34,083 bases of DNA from positions 1-34,083 of the forward strand of contig DHNC01000029.1 in the NCBI GenBank assembly GCA_002406115.1, in the 5' to 3' direction. Numbering within the stretch: position 1 is the first letter of the stretch; each line of letters begins with the position of its first letter. The position numbers and the translations under genes were made by a program. The DNA comes from Christensenella sp. UBA4626. GTDB taxonomy: Bacteria > Bacillota > Clostridia > Christensenellales > UBA1242. Under the pieces are notes generated by a model. It did not search any database. It saw only the letters and a program-made list of their open reading frames with translations, and was not told where the DNA came from. This document shows, in pieces, positions 1 to 7,695 of this stretch.

Positions 1-6
1 TAACAA

Positions 7-231
7 AAAATACCACCCTAAATATAGAGGTGATATTTACCACTGTGCCACTCTATTTGAACATAAAAATGTCCCACTCATTGTTTGCATATTGTGCCAT
101 GCAATAGGCCCCGCATTACCAGGTGTCTCAAGGGGTAGACATACACTCTTTCCATGAATCGCTCTCACCAACCGCGAAACTCTCTCACACTTCCCAAATG
201 TACTAGTCCCTTTCAAACGACATATTAAACT
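7..231 (-). promoter_or_regulatory. T-box riboswitch leader (target gene off the left edge)
   Basis: Read on the minus strand this leader has the T-box landmarks in order. An AGUA loop-E element is near the start, then AGAGAG, then the GGUUGGUGAGAGC distal part of Stem I. The 3' side of the specifier loop reads UCUACCCCUUGAG. The antiterminator element AGAGUGGCACAGUGG (about 38-53) is close to the consensus AGGGUGGNACCGCGG. It is followed by a terminator hairpin ending in TATTTTTT (about 3-34). T-boxes sense uncharged tRNA and let transcription read into an aminoacyl-tRNA synthetase, amino-acid biosynthesis or transport gene, here left of base 1. The best specifier reading is UCU (Ser), because it is followed by A and because the UGGC bulge would pair with a G discriminator base, as in tRNA-Ser. 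This assignment is tentative; UAC and CUA are alternatives. A 76-codon reading frame inside the leader (37-267) is not a gene. Confidence 0.85.
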
Positions 232-237
232 ATTGTT

Positions 238-267
238 AGTATAAATCAAAATCAGAAAATATGTCAA
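238..267 (-). promoter_or_regulatory. Sigma-A promoter of the T-box leader
   Basis: On the minus strand TTGACA (262-267) and TATACT (238-243) are separated by 18 bases. This places the transcription start near 231, just before T-box Stem I. Confidence 0.75.
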
Positions 268-314
268 ATATTTTTAATAACTTTATAAAATTTTAATTTT
301 GCCCTAAAATTTGA

Positions 315-342
315 TTGATATTTTACGCAAAGATGTTAAAAT
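315..342 (+). promoter_or_regulatory. Candidate promoter of the recombinase gene
   Basis: TTGATA (315-320) and TAAAAT (337-342) lie 16 bases apart, 17 bases before the ATG at 360. The start has a weak TAAGG ribosome-binding site at 348-352. The match is moderate in this AT-rich stretch. Confidence 0.4.
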
Positions 343-359
343 AATAATAAGGTAAAATT

Positions 360-1427
360 ATGTCAAACAACTATTATTTGGAAAGAAATCGCAACAATAT
401 GCGCAAATTGAATGAAATGCTTGCAGATTTACCAAGTTTTTGCAGTATCTTTTTTATAGGCATACAAGACACAACAACTCCCCTAACCCGTCTAAATTAT
501 GCGGTTGATTTAAAGACTTTTTTCAATTATTTGGTCAGTTATGAAACGGGCTTTTTCAACCGCCCTATAACCAGCATAACTTTGAGTGACATTGACGGCA
601 TAGATGCACAATTGATTGAACGCTTTTTGGCTTATTTATCATATTATGACAAGGAAAACGGCGAAATTTTAACAAATAGCGAGCGTGGCAAATCCCGCAA
701 ACTTTCCACTCTTCGTGCCTTTTTTAAATATTTTTTCAATAAGGATATGTTAAGAGCAAATGTTGCAAGCAAAGTTAGTGCCCCAAAACTTCATGAAAAA
801 CCAATCATCCGCTTGGAGCCGCAAGAAACTGAGGAATTGATGTACTCTTGTGATAGTCTTGCCGGTTTTAGCGAACATCAAAGGAAATATAACGAAAAAT
901 TTAAAATTCGTGACAACGCAATCCTTTCCTTATTTTTGACAACAGGCATCCGTGTGAGCGAATGTGTTGGGCTGAACGTGGACGACATCAACTTTAACTT
1001 AAACTCTTTCCGTGTGACTAGAAAAGGCGGAAACCAAGTTATTCTTTATTTTGGTGAGGACACCGCTAAAACTTTAAAGGAATATTTGCAATATCGTGAC
1101 ACGCTTCAAATCCCAAAGGAGGAACGTGCCCTATTTATTTCCAGCCAAGGCAAAAGGATGATGGTTCGCAGCATGGAATATTTGGTTAAAAAATATGCCA
1201 AGATTGCCACCCCACTTAAAAATATAACGCCGCACAAACTTAGGTCAACTTACGGCACAAATTTGTATAACGAAACAAAAGACATCTACATTGTTGCCGA
1301 GGTTTTGGGTCATAAAGACGTCAACACAACCAAAAAACACTATGCAGCAATCAGTGATGATATCCGCCGCTCTGTTGCAGGCAAAGTTAAATTAAAGCAC
1401 GATGAAAGCGAAACTGGGCAATCATAA
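360..1427 (+). CDS. Tyrosine recombinase, XerC/XerD family
   Basis: This is a 355-residue site-specific recombinase that would cut and rejoin DNA through a phosphotyrosine intermediate. The C-terminal catalytic domain has the full set: R198 (TTGIRVSE), K222 (TRKGG), H292 and R295 (PHKLR), H318 (LGHKD) and the nucleophile Y328 (HYA). The N-terminal part (about 40-145) looks like a SAM-like core-binding domain. It is longer than a typical XerC or XerD (about 300 residues), with extra sequence before and within the core-binding domain. It stands alone, with lexA about 115 bases downstream under its own promoter. No excisionase, integrase partner or phage gene is nearby, so a housekeeping dimer-resolution role (dif site) is as likely as a role in a mobile element. 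I cannot decide between XerC and XerD. Confidence 0.9.
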   Translation: MSNNYYLERNRNNMRKLNEMLADLPSFCSIFFIGIQDTTTPLTRLNYAVDLKTFFNYLVSYETGFFNRPITSITLSDIDGIDAQLIERFLAYLSYYDKENGEILTNSERGKSRKLSTLRAFFKYFFNKDMLRANVASKVSAPKLHEKPIIRLEPQETEELMYSCDSLAGFSEHQRKYNEKFKIRDNAILSLFLTTGIRVSECVGLNVDDINFNLNSFRVTRKGGNQVILYFGEDTAKTLKEYLQYRDTLQIPKEERALFISSQGKRMMVRSMEYLVKKYAKIATPLKNITPHKLRSTYGTNLYNETKDIYIVAEVLGHKDVNTTKKHYAAISDDIRRSVAGKVKLKHDESETGQS

Positions 1428-1465
1428 TACATAGAAATTTTTTTAGCAATAAAATCAAAATTTAT

Positions 1466-1505
1466 CGAACAAATGTTTGACAAACCAAATTTTTTTTGCT
1501 ATTAT
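1466..1505 (+). promoter_or_regulatory. LexA-regulated promoter with SOS box
   Basis: CGAACAAATGTTTG at 1466-1479 fits the Gram-positive SOS box CGAACRNRYGTTYG at every position. It overlaps the -35 TTGACA (1477-1482), which is followed after 17 bases by TATTAT (1500-1505). The arrangement implies that LexA binding blocks RNA polymerase and that lexA represses itself. Confidence 0.9.
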
Positions 1506-1542
1506 ATCGTTAATATTATACGTCTTTGACAGGAGGTGCAGC

Positions 1543-2130
1543 ATGAACATGACTGAAAAAACCTATGCTTTTATTTGCGATTACGTGCAAAAAAATAAAT
1601 ACCCACCAACAGTGAGGGAAATTTGCGCAAATTTGAACTTTGATTCAACATCAACTGCCGTTTATCATTTAAAAAAGTTGGAAAAGATGGGCAAAATTGC
1701 TCGTAATGAAAACAAAAATCGTGCTATTGAACTTACAGAGGAACAATCCGCACCAAGCATTGCCCTGCCCCTTGTTGGCACTATTGCCGCCGGTCAGCCA
1801 ATCCTTGCGGAAGAAAATTTGTCTGAAAAAATTGTGATTTCTGAAAATTTGTTTGTCGGCAACCATATGTTTGTTCTTAAAGTTAAGGGCGACAGCATGG
1901 TAAACGTTGGCATCTACGACGGTGATTTGGTGGTTATTTCACAGCAATCAGTTGCAAACAATGGCGAAATTGTCGCTTGTTTGATTGATAATGAGGCGAC
2001 TGTAAAACGTTATTACAAAGAAAATGGATATTTCAGATTGCAACCAGAAAATTCATTTATGCGCCCTATCATAACCGACCATTTGCAAATTTTGGGCAAA
2101 GTTGTAGGTTTAATTCGCAATAAATTTTAA
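1543..2130 (+). CDS. lexA: LexA repressor, SOS response regulator
   Basis: This 195-residue protein represses DNA-damage genes and cleaves itself when stimulated by RecA filaments. The N-terminal winged helix (1-65) includes TVREICANLNFDSTSTAVYHL. The latch peptidase domain has the cleavage bond A83-G84 (TIAAGQP), the nucleophile S118 (GDSM) and the general base K155 (ATVKRYY). The start at 1543 is chosen because AGGAGGTG (1531-1538) sits just before it. A longer in-frame start at 1477 falls inside the promoter and is rejected. A perfect SOS box upstream indicates autoregulation. A terminator follows, so the gene is probably monocistronic. Confidence 0.96.
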   Translation: MNMTEKTYAFICDYVQKNKYPPTVREICANLNFDSTSTAVYHLKKLEKMGKIARNENKNRAIELTEEQSAPSIALPLVGTIAAGQPILAEENLSEKIVISENLFVGNHMFVLKVKGDSMVNVGIYDGDLVVISQQSVANNGEIVACLIDNEATVKRYYKENGYFRLQPENSFMRPIITDHLQILGKVVGLIRNKF

Positions 2131-2141
2131 TTTAGATAGTC

Positions 2142-2177
2142 AAAAAAGCAAGGCTTAACTGTGTCTTTGCTTTTTTT
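2142..2177 (+). terminator. Rho-independent terminator of lexA
   Basis: AAAAAAGCAAGG and CTTTGCTTTTTTT form an A-rich/U-rich hairpin ending in a T run, 12 bases after the lexA stop. Confidence 0.7.
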
Positions 2178-2189
2178 CAAATGATTTAT

Positions 2190-2219
2190 TTGACTAATGG
2201 TTTTTAATTATTATATAAT
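2190..2219 (+). promoter_or_regulatory. Sigma-A promoter of the PadR-ABC operon
   Basis: TTGACT (2190-2195) and TATAAT (2214-2219) are separated by 18 bases. The first gene starts 21 bases downstream with GAGG as ribosome-binding site. No clear inverted repeat for a PadR operator was seen. Confidence 0.7.
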
Positions 2220-2240
2220 TAAGTGTATTAGTGAGGTGTT

Positions 2241-3542
2241 ATGAAGACAGCAGATTTGATACCTTTAATTTTGTTTCAGTTGTCCAATGGCGACAAATAT
2301 GGATTTGAATTGACTAAGGAAATTGAAGATAAATCCAATCAAAAAATTCAAATCAAACAACCAACTTTGTACACTGTCCTTAAAAAGTTGGAAAAATCCA
2401 AATTTATTTCTTCCTACTGGCAAGATAGTGAAATTGGTGGCAAACGTCATTATTACAAAATAACCGAAAATGGTAGAGCGCAATTGTCAACTCTTCCATC
2501 TTTTGATGAATGCTTAAAAATCGCTTTGATGTCTGAAAATGAAGAAATGGAAAATGTTCCTTCTGCTCAACCTGAATTGGATAACACTGTTTTGCCAGAA
2601 AATGAAGCCCAAACTGTTAGTGTTGTAACTCCTATTGAGTCAGCAATGGAGCCTCAAAAAGAGGAACCAGCGGAATTAACAACTAATGTGAATTTTGTTG
2701 TCACAAGACCAGAAAAAGAAAAATCCGAAGACAAATTCGTTTCAATTATGGATCTTATTGCAGACTCTGCCCCAACGTCATCTGCCCCAACACCAAAAGA
2801 ATCTATTGTCGACGCCTCCGATTTGTTCAATCAAAACCATATTGACAATCAAACCGAAATTGAAATCAACAAACAAAACACCAGTCTGTTAAAAGACAAC
2901 AACACTTTGGCTGACGAACAATTCGCTTCAAACAAGGAAATCAGCAAATTTGTTGATAAAAAGCCTATTCCTCAGCCTGAAATTAAAATTCAAGAGCCTA
3001 AAAAGGCGGTCGAAAGCATCAAACCTGCCACAAACGCAGATTACGCCTATTCGGACATAAAATATGTTGACTATCAGGATTTTAAAAACAAAAAAGAATA
3101 TATCCGTGCAAAAAAACTTGCAAAATTGTCATTATTTAGAGGCTTGATTTTCTCAATTTACTCTATTTTAATGATGATTTTATGCTTGACAGTTGCAAGC
3201 AAATTCCCTGCAAGTACTTTATTTTATGTGATTTTCTCAATCACAGTTTTGGCAACATTGTGCTATGTTATCACAATCATCAAATCAAACGAAAGTTTTA
3301 GGCTAAAAGTGCAGAACAATACATATAATCCAAAATTCAAATTCCGCCTGATATTTGCAACAATTTGTACGCTTGTTGTCTTGATTGTGTCCATTATTAT
3401 GGGTATAATATGCACAAACGGCACAGCATATGGTGTATTTAGTGCGGAAAACTTTGGCAATATTTATGCTCCATTCCTTTTAACTTCAAGCATTTGGGTT
3501 GATTTGGCTTTAACTTATCTCTTTTATAAAACCTCAAAATAG
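2241..3542 (+). CDS. PadR-family winged-helix regulator fused to a membrane domain
   Basis: Residues 1-85 form a PadR-type winged helix: LILFQLSNGDKYGFELTKEI, then QPTLYTVLKKLEKSKFI, then GGKRHYYKITENGR. PadR proteins usually repress an adjacent transporter or stress operon and are about 100-180 residues long. This one has 433. After the DNA-binding domain comes an acidic, Pro/Glu/Asn-rich, probably disordered linker (about 95-290). A hydrophobic C-terminal region (about 300-430) has four likely transmembrane segments near 300-320, 326-346, 370-392 and 408-428. It is the first gene of an operon with an ABC-2 exporter starting 57 bases downstream, so it probably controls that exporter, perhaps sensing the membrane or a lipophilic substrate directly. 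The architecture is seen; the sensing role is inferred. Confidence 0.85.
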   Translation: MKTADLIPLILFQLSNGDKYGFELTKEIEDKSNQKIQIKQPTLYTVLKKLEKSKFISSYWQDSEIGGKRHYYKITENGRAQLSTLPSFDECLKIALMSENEEMENVPSAQPELDNTVLPENEAQTVSVVTPIESAMEPQKEEPAELTTNVNFVVTRPEKEKSEDKFVSIMDLIADSAPTSSAPTPKESIVDASDLFNQNHIDNQTEIEINKQNTSLLKDNNTLADEQFASNKEISKFVDKKPIPQPEIKIQEPKKAVESIKPATNADYAYSDIKYVDYQDFKNKKEYIRAKKLAKLSLFRGLIFSIYSILMMILCLTVASKFPASTLFYVIFSITVLATLCYVITIIKSNESFRLKVQNNTYNPKFKFRLIFATICTLVVLIVSIIMGIICTNGTAYGVFSAENFGNIYAPFLLTSSIWVDLALTYLFYKTSK

Positions 3543-3599
3543 AATGCTAAACCTATCAAAATTGAAAATTTATCAATGCTAAAATAGGAGAAAATTTAA

Positions 3600-4532
3600 A
3601 TGATACCAGCATTAGAAGTATCCCATGTTACAAAAATTTACAGCAACAAAAAAGTTGTTGATGATGTTTCTTTTTCAATTTATCCCGGTCAAATTTATGG
3701 CTTTGTTGGTCCAAATGGTGCCGGCAAGTCCACTACTATCAGAATGATTACTGGGCTGATTGAACCTAACGACGGCAAAATCAAAATTTCTGGTTTTAGC
3801 ATTGAAAAATCACACAATCACGCACTCTCTTTGATTGGCGCGGTGATTGAAACACCTCAACTCTACCCATATCTTTCTGGATTAAAAAATCTTCAATTGT
3901 TTGCAAGTTTTTATGACAAGCAAGCGATGGAAAGGATTCCAAAGATTGTTGAACTGGTTGGCATGGAAAAACGCATAAAAGACAAAGTTTCAACCTATTC
4001 ATTGGGCATGAAACAGCGTTTGGGCATTGCTCAGGCGTTGTTAAATCATCCGTCTTTGCTTATTTTGGATGAACCTACAAACGGTCTTGACCCAAACGGC
4101 ATTGTTGAAATGCGAAACGTTTTGCGTGTGCTTGCTGAAAAGGAAAAGATTGCAATTTTAATATCCAGCCACAACCTGTCTGAACTTGAACAACTTTGCG
4201 ATGTTATTGGCATTATAAACAACGGCAAAATGCTTCGTCAGCAAACAATGCATGATATTAAAGAAACGGTCGCAAACAATCAACAACTGCAACTTTTGTG
4301 CAACTACCCTAATTACGCTGCCCTTGTTGTAAAGCAAAAATACGGGATTGTTGGCAAAGTTATTGGCAATTCTTTGATTATCCCAGTCAAGGAATCCAAC
4401 ATCGCTGTTGTTATTGCGTATCTCACCACAAAAAGAGTTAAAATTTATGGTGTGAAAAAGATACATAAATCGCTTGAACAGTTGTATTTTGAAATCTTGC
4501 AATCAAATCGACCATCAACAAGTATTTTTTAA
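3600..4532 (+). CDS. ABC transporter ATP-binding protein, BcrA/DrrA-like
   Basis: This 310-residue ATPase subunit of an ABC-2 exporter would power efflux of a drug, peptide or lipid. Walker A is GPNGAGKST (37-45), the signature is SLGMKQR (134-140), Walker B is LLILDEPTNGLDP (D157, E158), and the switch histidine is H191 in SSHNLSE. The roughly 90-residue C-terminal tail after the nucleotide-binding domain is the regulatory extension seen in bacitracin/lantibiotic-type ATPases. AGGAG (3586-3590) gives a good start. It lies between the PadR fusion gene and the permease (12-base gap), forming one operon. The substrate cannot be told from sequence. Confidence 0.93.
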   Translation: MIPALEVSHVTKIYSNKKVVDDVSFSIYPGQIYGFVGPNGAGKSTTIRMITGLIEPNDGKIKISGFSIEKSHNHALSLIGAVIETPQLYPYLSGLKNLQLFASFYDKQAMERIPKIVELVGMEKRIKDKVSTYSLGMKQRLGIAQALLNHPSLLILDEPTNGLDPNGIVEMRNVLRVLAEKEKIAILISSHNLSELEQLCDVIGIINNGKMLRQQTMHDIKETVANNQQLQLLCNYPNYAALVVKQKYGIVGKVIGNSLIIPVKESNIAVVIAYLTTKRVKIYGVKKIHKSLEQLYFEILQSNRPSTSIF

Positions 4533-4544
4533 TGAGGATAAATT

Positions 4545-6293
4545 ATGAACAAAATTATTCGTGCAGAACTTAAAAAGACAGTTTCAAAGCCAGGTATTTA
4601 CATACTTGCTGTTTTGCTTGCACTGATTATGGTTTTGGGCGTTTTTATCTATAAACCAACAAACCAAAATCAAGTAGAAACCAATTTTTCTGGCACCACT
4701 GTTTTGCAACTTTATCAAAATGATTTTGGTGAAGGCGGCGTTGCAGGTTTGAGAGCAAAAGCGGACAAACAAGTGGAAGACGCAAAAAATTCAATCATCA
4801 ACTACAAAATTGACAATGTTAGTTATAGTGAAAAAATCACACAACTTAAAAACCAATTTGAAACAAGTTTTAACGCCTACAACAGTTATGCAAACCTTAC
4901 TGTGACGGTTGAAGAATATGTTGCCCAAGCAAGGAAAAAGATGCTTTCTGACTTCAAATCTCTTCACGACACGATTGACGAAGCCTTAAATTTAAGCGCT
5001 GATGGCAGTTACCCTGTTATAACAACAATCGAAAACTACGACACTTTTGATGAAAATTACAATGGTGCTGTGACACTTTTAAGCACAAATACAACAAACA
5101 AGAACAGGATAAATGAGATTTGTGAGGAATATAAAAACTCATACAAGCCTCAGATTGAACAATGTTTGGACAATCTCTACTTCCCTACTTTTGGCGATGA
5201 AAAAACAAAACAATATACATCCAATGTTGAAGGCACAAAATACAATAAGTTTAGCACCAATCTAAACCAAACTTTGACCGAAATTCAAACATTGAGGAAC
5301 CTCGCCCAAAGCAGTCAAGACGAAAACGTGTCAAGCGAAAATCTTGAAAAAATGAAAGGTCTTATCAACACCTATCTTAATCGTTGTGACACTTATGCAA
5401 ATTTGATTAAATACGAATTGCTATCAAACGCTCTTAACACTGCAAAATCGTCAGACAAAGGCAAACTTTTATATTTAAACTCCACATCAATTGACGTGAA
5501 TGCAATGCTTATCAAATACAATTATTTGTTTGACCACAATAAAAATATGTCAGACTTTGCAAATCCTTTGACAATCGGCGTTAGTTCAAACGAAAAGACA
5601 AACGGTTACGATTATGCCTACTTTATCTTGAAAATGTTCTCTTTCATCATCATTGCCTACGCAATCATGGCGGGCGCTCACACAATCGCTGGCGAAATAA
5701 AAGAAGGAACAATGAGATATTTGGCGATTAGACCTATCAAACGCACCTCGATTGTCCTTGGCAAAATGTTTGCAATTGCAATTATGTCACTCATTTTGGT
5801 TGTGTTCAGCGGCATCATTTCAGTTGTTGTTGGCGGATGCATTTACGGCTTCGGTTCGGCAACAATTTTGACAGTTTTCGCTGGTAAATATGCAATAACC
5901 TTGCACCCTATTTCAATGATTGCTATCTATCTTTTGAGTTTGATGCTTGAAATTATGGTATATTTGTCCATTGCAATTTTGTTCTCTTGCTTTATCAAAT
6001 CGGATATATTGGCTGTTACAATTTTAATGGCTATCTATCTAGTAAATATCTTGTTGCCAATGTTCTCAACTTCTTCAATCAGTTGGCTTGCGTATTATCC
6101 ATTCAGCCACATCAGTTTGTATTCGTTGTTTGGCAGTTCGATTTTGGCAACATCCAACAACATGTTCAACTTGCTGTTAGGTGCAAAAGTTTACTCAACC
6201 ACAAGTTTTGGCTTGACGATATTTATGATATTATTCATCGTAATTGTTTGCAATGTGATAGCAACTCAATTGTTTAAACGTAAAGAAATTTAG
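4545..6293 (+). CDS. ABC-2 type permease
   Basis: This is the 582-residue membrane partner of the preceding ATPase. One transmembrane segment (about 18-36) is followed by a large polar region (about 40-345), likely extracytoplasmic, with helical, Asn/Lys-rich sequence. The remaining five or six segments (about 355-578) include AHTIAGEIKEGTMRYLAIRP (about 379-398), the coupling-helix region typical of ABC-2 permeases that are exchanged with an ATPase. The start is supported by GAGGA (4534-4538). A terminator follows at 6319. Long extracytoplasmic loops of this kind occur in exporters for bacteriocins or membrane-active drugs, but the substrate is unknown. Confidence 0.88.
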   Translation: MNKIIRAELKKTVSKPGIYILAVLLALIMVLGVFIYKPTNQNQVETNFSGTTVLQLYQNDFGEGGVAGLRAKADKQVEDAKNSIINYKIDNVSYSEKITQLKNQFETSFNAYNSYANLTVTVEEYVAQARKKMLSDFKSLHDTIDEALNLSADGSYPVITTIENYDTFDENYNGAVTLLSTNTTNKNRINEICEEYKNSYKPQIEQCLDNLYFPTFGDEKTKQYTSNVEGTKYNKFSTNLNQTLTEIQTLRNLAQSSQDENVSSENLEKMKGLINTYLNRCDTYANLIKYELLSNALNTAKSSDKGKLLYLNSTSIDVNAMLIKYNYLFDHNKNMSDFANPLTIGVSSNEKTNGYDYAYFILKMFSFIIIAYAIMAGAHTIAGEIKEGTMRYLAIRPIKRTSIVLGKMFAIAIMSLILVVFSGIISVVVGGCIYGFGSATILTVFAGKYAITLHPISMIAIYLLSLMLEIMVYLSIAILFSCFIKSDILAVTILMAIYLVNILLPMFSTSSISWLAYYPFSHISLYSLFGSSILATSNNMFNLLLGAKVYSTTSFGLTIFMILFIVIVCNVIATQLFKRKEI

Positions 6294-6318
6294 GCGCAAA
6301 ATATATATCTAAAAACAT

Positions 6319-6350
6319 AAAAAAGGCTTAGCAATATGCTAGGCCCTTTT
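6319..6350. terminator. Bidirectional terminator between permease and rnhA
   Basis: AAAAAAGGCTTAGCA and TGCTAGGCCCTTTT form a hairpin with A and T runs on both sides. It can serve both the rightward ABC operon and the leftward rnhA transcript, which converge here. Confidence 0.7.
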
Positions 6351-6453
6351 GTGAATGCAACAAACTATATTTTTAAACTGTAAATTTGTGTTGATTTTAT
6401 ATTTACCGCATTGTTGTTGATTTAAACACGAATTTAAACATCAATTTTTACGG

Positions 6454-6894
6454 TTATTTTGCGTTCTTTGCAATTTCCCCAGTGGCAAGTTCGTCACACC
6501 TGTTGTTATATTTGTTGTCTGCGTGCCCTTTAACCTTTATCCAAGTGATTGAATGTTTTTGGTTAAGTTCAATCAATTTTTGCCAAAGTTCAGCATTTTC
6601 AACCGGCTTCTTTTTGGCATTTTTAAAGCCGTTCATCTGCCATTTTGTGACCCAATCTTGCAAAAATCCATTCACCAAATATGCACTGTCGCTGTAAAGG
6701 TCGATTTTGCAAGGTTCTTTCAGCATCTCAATTGCCATAATTGCCGCAGTAAGTTCCATTTGATTGTTAGTTGTTTCAGGATTGTAACCGCTGATTTCTT
6801 TCATCTTATCTTTGTAAAACAACACAGCACCCCAACCGCCTGGCCCGGGATTGCAACTGCACGCTCCATCTGTGTAAATTGTAACTTGTTTCAT
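6454..6894 (-). CDS. rnhA: Ribonuclease HI
   Basis: The 146-residue RNase HI cuts RNA in RNA:DNA hybrids such as R-loops and primers. The DEDD active site is intact: D9 (YTDGACS), E47 (NNQMELTA), D69 (YSDSAY) and D134, with the catalytic-loop H124 (VKGHAD). The basic-protrusion region (about 76-98, WVTKWQMNGFKNAKKKPV) is present, and the length is as in E. coli. Its ATG overlaps the stop of the upstream 84-codon gene by one base (TAATG), and its GGAG ribosome-binding site lies inside that gene, so the two are translationally coupled. Confidence 0.97.
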   Translation of the reverse strand: MKQVTIYTDGACSCNPGPGGWGAVLFYKDKMKEISGYNPETTNNQMELTAAIMAIEMLKEPCKIDLYSDSAYLVNGFLQDWVTKWQMNGFKNAKKKPVENAELWQKLIELNQKHSITWIKVKGHADNKYNNRCDELATGEIAKNAK

Positions 6895-7148
6895 TATATC
6901 TCCAATGTATTATGGTTTGAATTTATGCGCATAAAAGCCAAATATTCGCTGTTTTGCAGCCCTATATCAAACTCAATTTTGTCAATCACTTTTGCTGACA
7001 CAGGAAATCTGCTGTGTTTAACACCAGGAAATCTTTGAGCCTTTTTAATTGCGGAAAACATATCGTTTGCTTCAACATATATTTTAACAGGCAACGATTT
7101 TCCAGTGCCTAAATGTCCCATACTAACAACCACACAGTAATATTTCAT
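6894..7148 (-). CDS. Unknown small protein coupled to rnhA
   Basis: I do not recognise this 84-residue protein. It starts MKYYCVVVSMGHLGTGKSL. The GHLGTGKS stretch resembles a P-loop, but it sits at the very N terminus and the protein is too short for an NTPase domain. The rest is mixed alpha/beta with no transmembrane segment or signal peptide. The one-base stop/start overlap with rnhA and the well-formed start make it a real gene. Its promoter (TTGTCA-17-TACAAT) ends 6 bases before the ATG and there is no Shine-Dalgarno sequence, so the mRNA is probably leaderless. A role linked to nucleic-acid processing is only a guess from context. Confidence 0.7.
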   Translation of the reverse strand: MKYYCVVVSMGHLGTGKSLPVKIYVEANDMFSAIKKAQRFPGVKHSRFPVSAKVIDKIEFDIGLQNSEYLAFMRINSNHNTLEI

Positions 7149-7154
7149 GTCTTT

Positions 7155-7183
7155 ATTGTAGCAAAAATTTAGTAGTTTGACAA
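7155..7183 (-). promoter_or_regulatory. Promoter placing the start point at the ATG (84-aa gene and rnhA)
   Basis: Minus-strand TTGTCA (7178-7183), 17-base spacer, TACAAT (7155-7160), then 6 bases to the ATG at 7148. Transcription is expected to begin at or beside the A of ATG. Confidence 0.7.
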
Positions 7184-7275
7184 GGGTTCACCTGCTGATT
7201 GATAAACATTTAAAAAATAGTTTTAATTTGCAACAATAATTATCGCTTGTCTAATATGAAAAATCATACTTAGAT

Positions 7276-7324
7276 AAAAAAAATCGCTCAACTATATGCA
7301 ACATACAGCACATAATCAAGCGAT
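7276..7324 (-). terminator. Terminator of tRNA-Trp
   Basis: On the minus strand ATCGCTT pairs with GTTGAGCGAT-type sequence around an inner ATGTGC/GCATAT stem, followed by eight T residues. Confidence 0.75.
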
Positions 7325-7328
7325 ATTC

Positions 7329-7403
7329 TGGCAGGGGAGACGCGATTCGAACACGCAACCAATGGTTTTGGAGACCACTACTCTACCGTTGAGCCACTCC
7401 CCT
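7329..7403 (-). tRNA. tRNA-Trp (anticodon CCA)
   Basis: A complete cloverleaf. The acceptor AGGGGAG pairs with CTCCCCT, the discriminator is G, and CCA is encoded. The anticodon arm GTGGT-CTCCAAA-ACCAT carries CCA for UGG codons. It is a single-gene transcript with its own promoter and terminator. Confidence 0.96.
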
Positions 7404-7414
7404 TTAACTTTTTT

Positions 7415-7443
7415 ATTCTATCACACCTATAAATTATTGTCAA
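7415..7443 (-). promoter_or_regulatory. Promoter of tRNA-Trp
   Basis: Minus-strand TTGACA (7438-7443), 17-base spacer, TAGAAT (7415-7420). The tRNA 5' end is 12 bases downstream of the -10. Confidence 0.8.
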
Positions 7444-7595
7444 CGATTTAAAACATATTTGAAAAGTTTGACGTATTGTGAATGCGTTTTTTTAGCCTAA
7501 AAAACAATTTAACAAATTTAAAATCGAATTTGGATATATTTAAATTTTGTGTCATCAAATTGCTTTTCGTCCTCAAACTAATTAAATTTACAAAC

Positions 7596-7624
7596 AAAAA
7601 AGGACATAAATTTATGCCCTTTTA
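7596..7624 (-). terminator. Terminator of rny
   Basis: AAAAGGGCATAAATTTATGT and CCTTTTTT on the minus strand form an inverted repeat with a T tail about 70 bases past the rny stop. The stem is nearly symmetric, so it may also act on the other strand. The rest of 7444-7695 is AT-rich with no gene seen. Confidence 0.65.
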
Positions 7625-7695
7625 ATTGTAAATACAACAAACCATGTTTATGTTGGTTTATCTATAAAATCAAATCAAATTTATGAGTGTTTGGT

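Noticed and set aside
37..267. A 76-codon minus-strand reading frame
   Set aside because: It lies wholly within the T-box leader and overlaps its promoter; it has no ribosome-binding site and its sequence is explained by conserved RNA motifs.
360..1427. Tyrosine recombinase as the mark of a prophage or integrative element in this window
   Set aside because: It is followed by lexA and housekeeping genes, and no excisionase, replication, capsid or conjugation gene is present.
1477..1542. A 22-residue N-terminal extension of LexA from the ATG at 1477
   Set aside because: This ATG lies in the SOS box and -35 element, upstream of transcription; AGGAGGTG directly precedes the internal ATG at 1543.
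6482..7038. Plus-strand frames of 71 and 161 codons opposite rnhA and the 84-codon gene
   Set aside because: They are antisense to two coupled genes, lack ribosome-binding sites and show Cys/Phe/His-rich composition typical of shadow frames.
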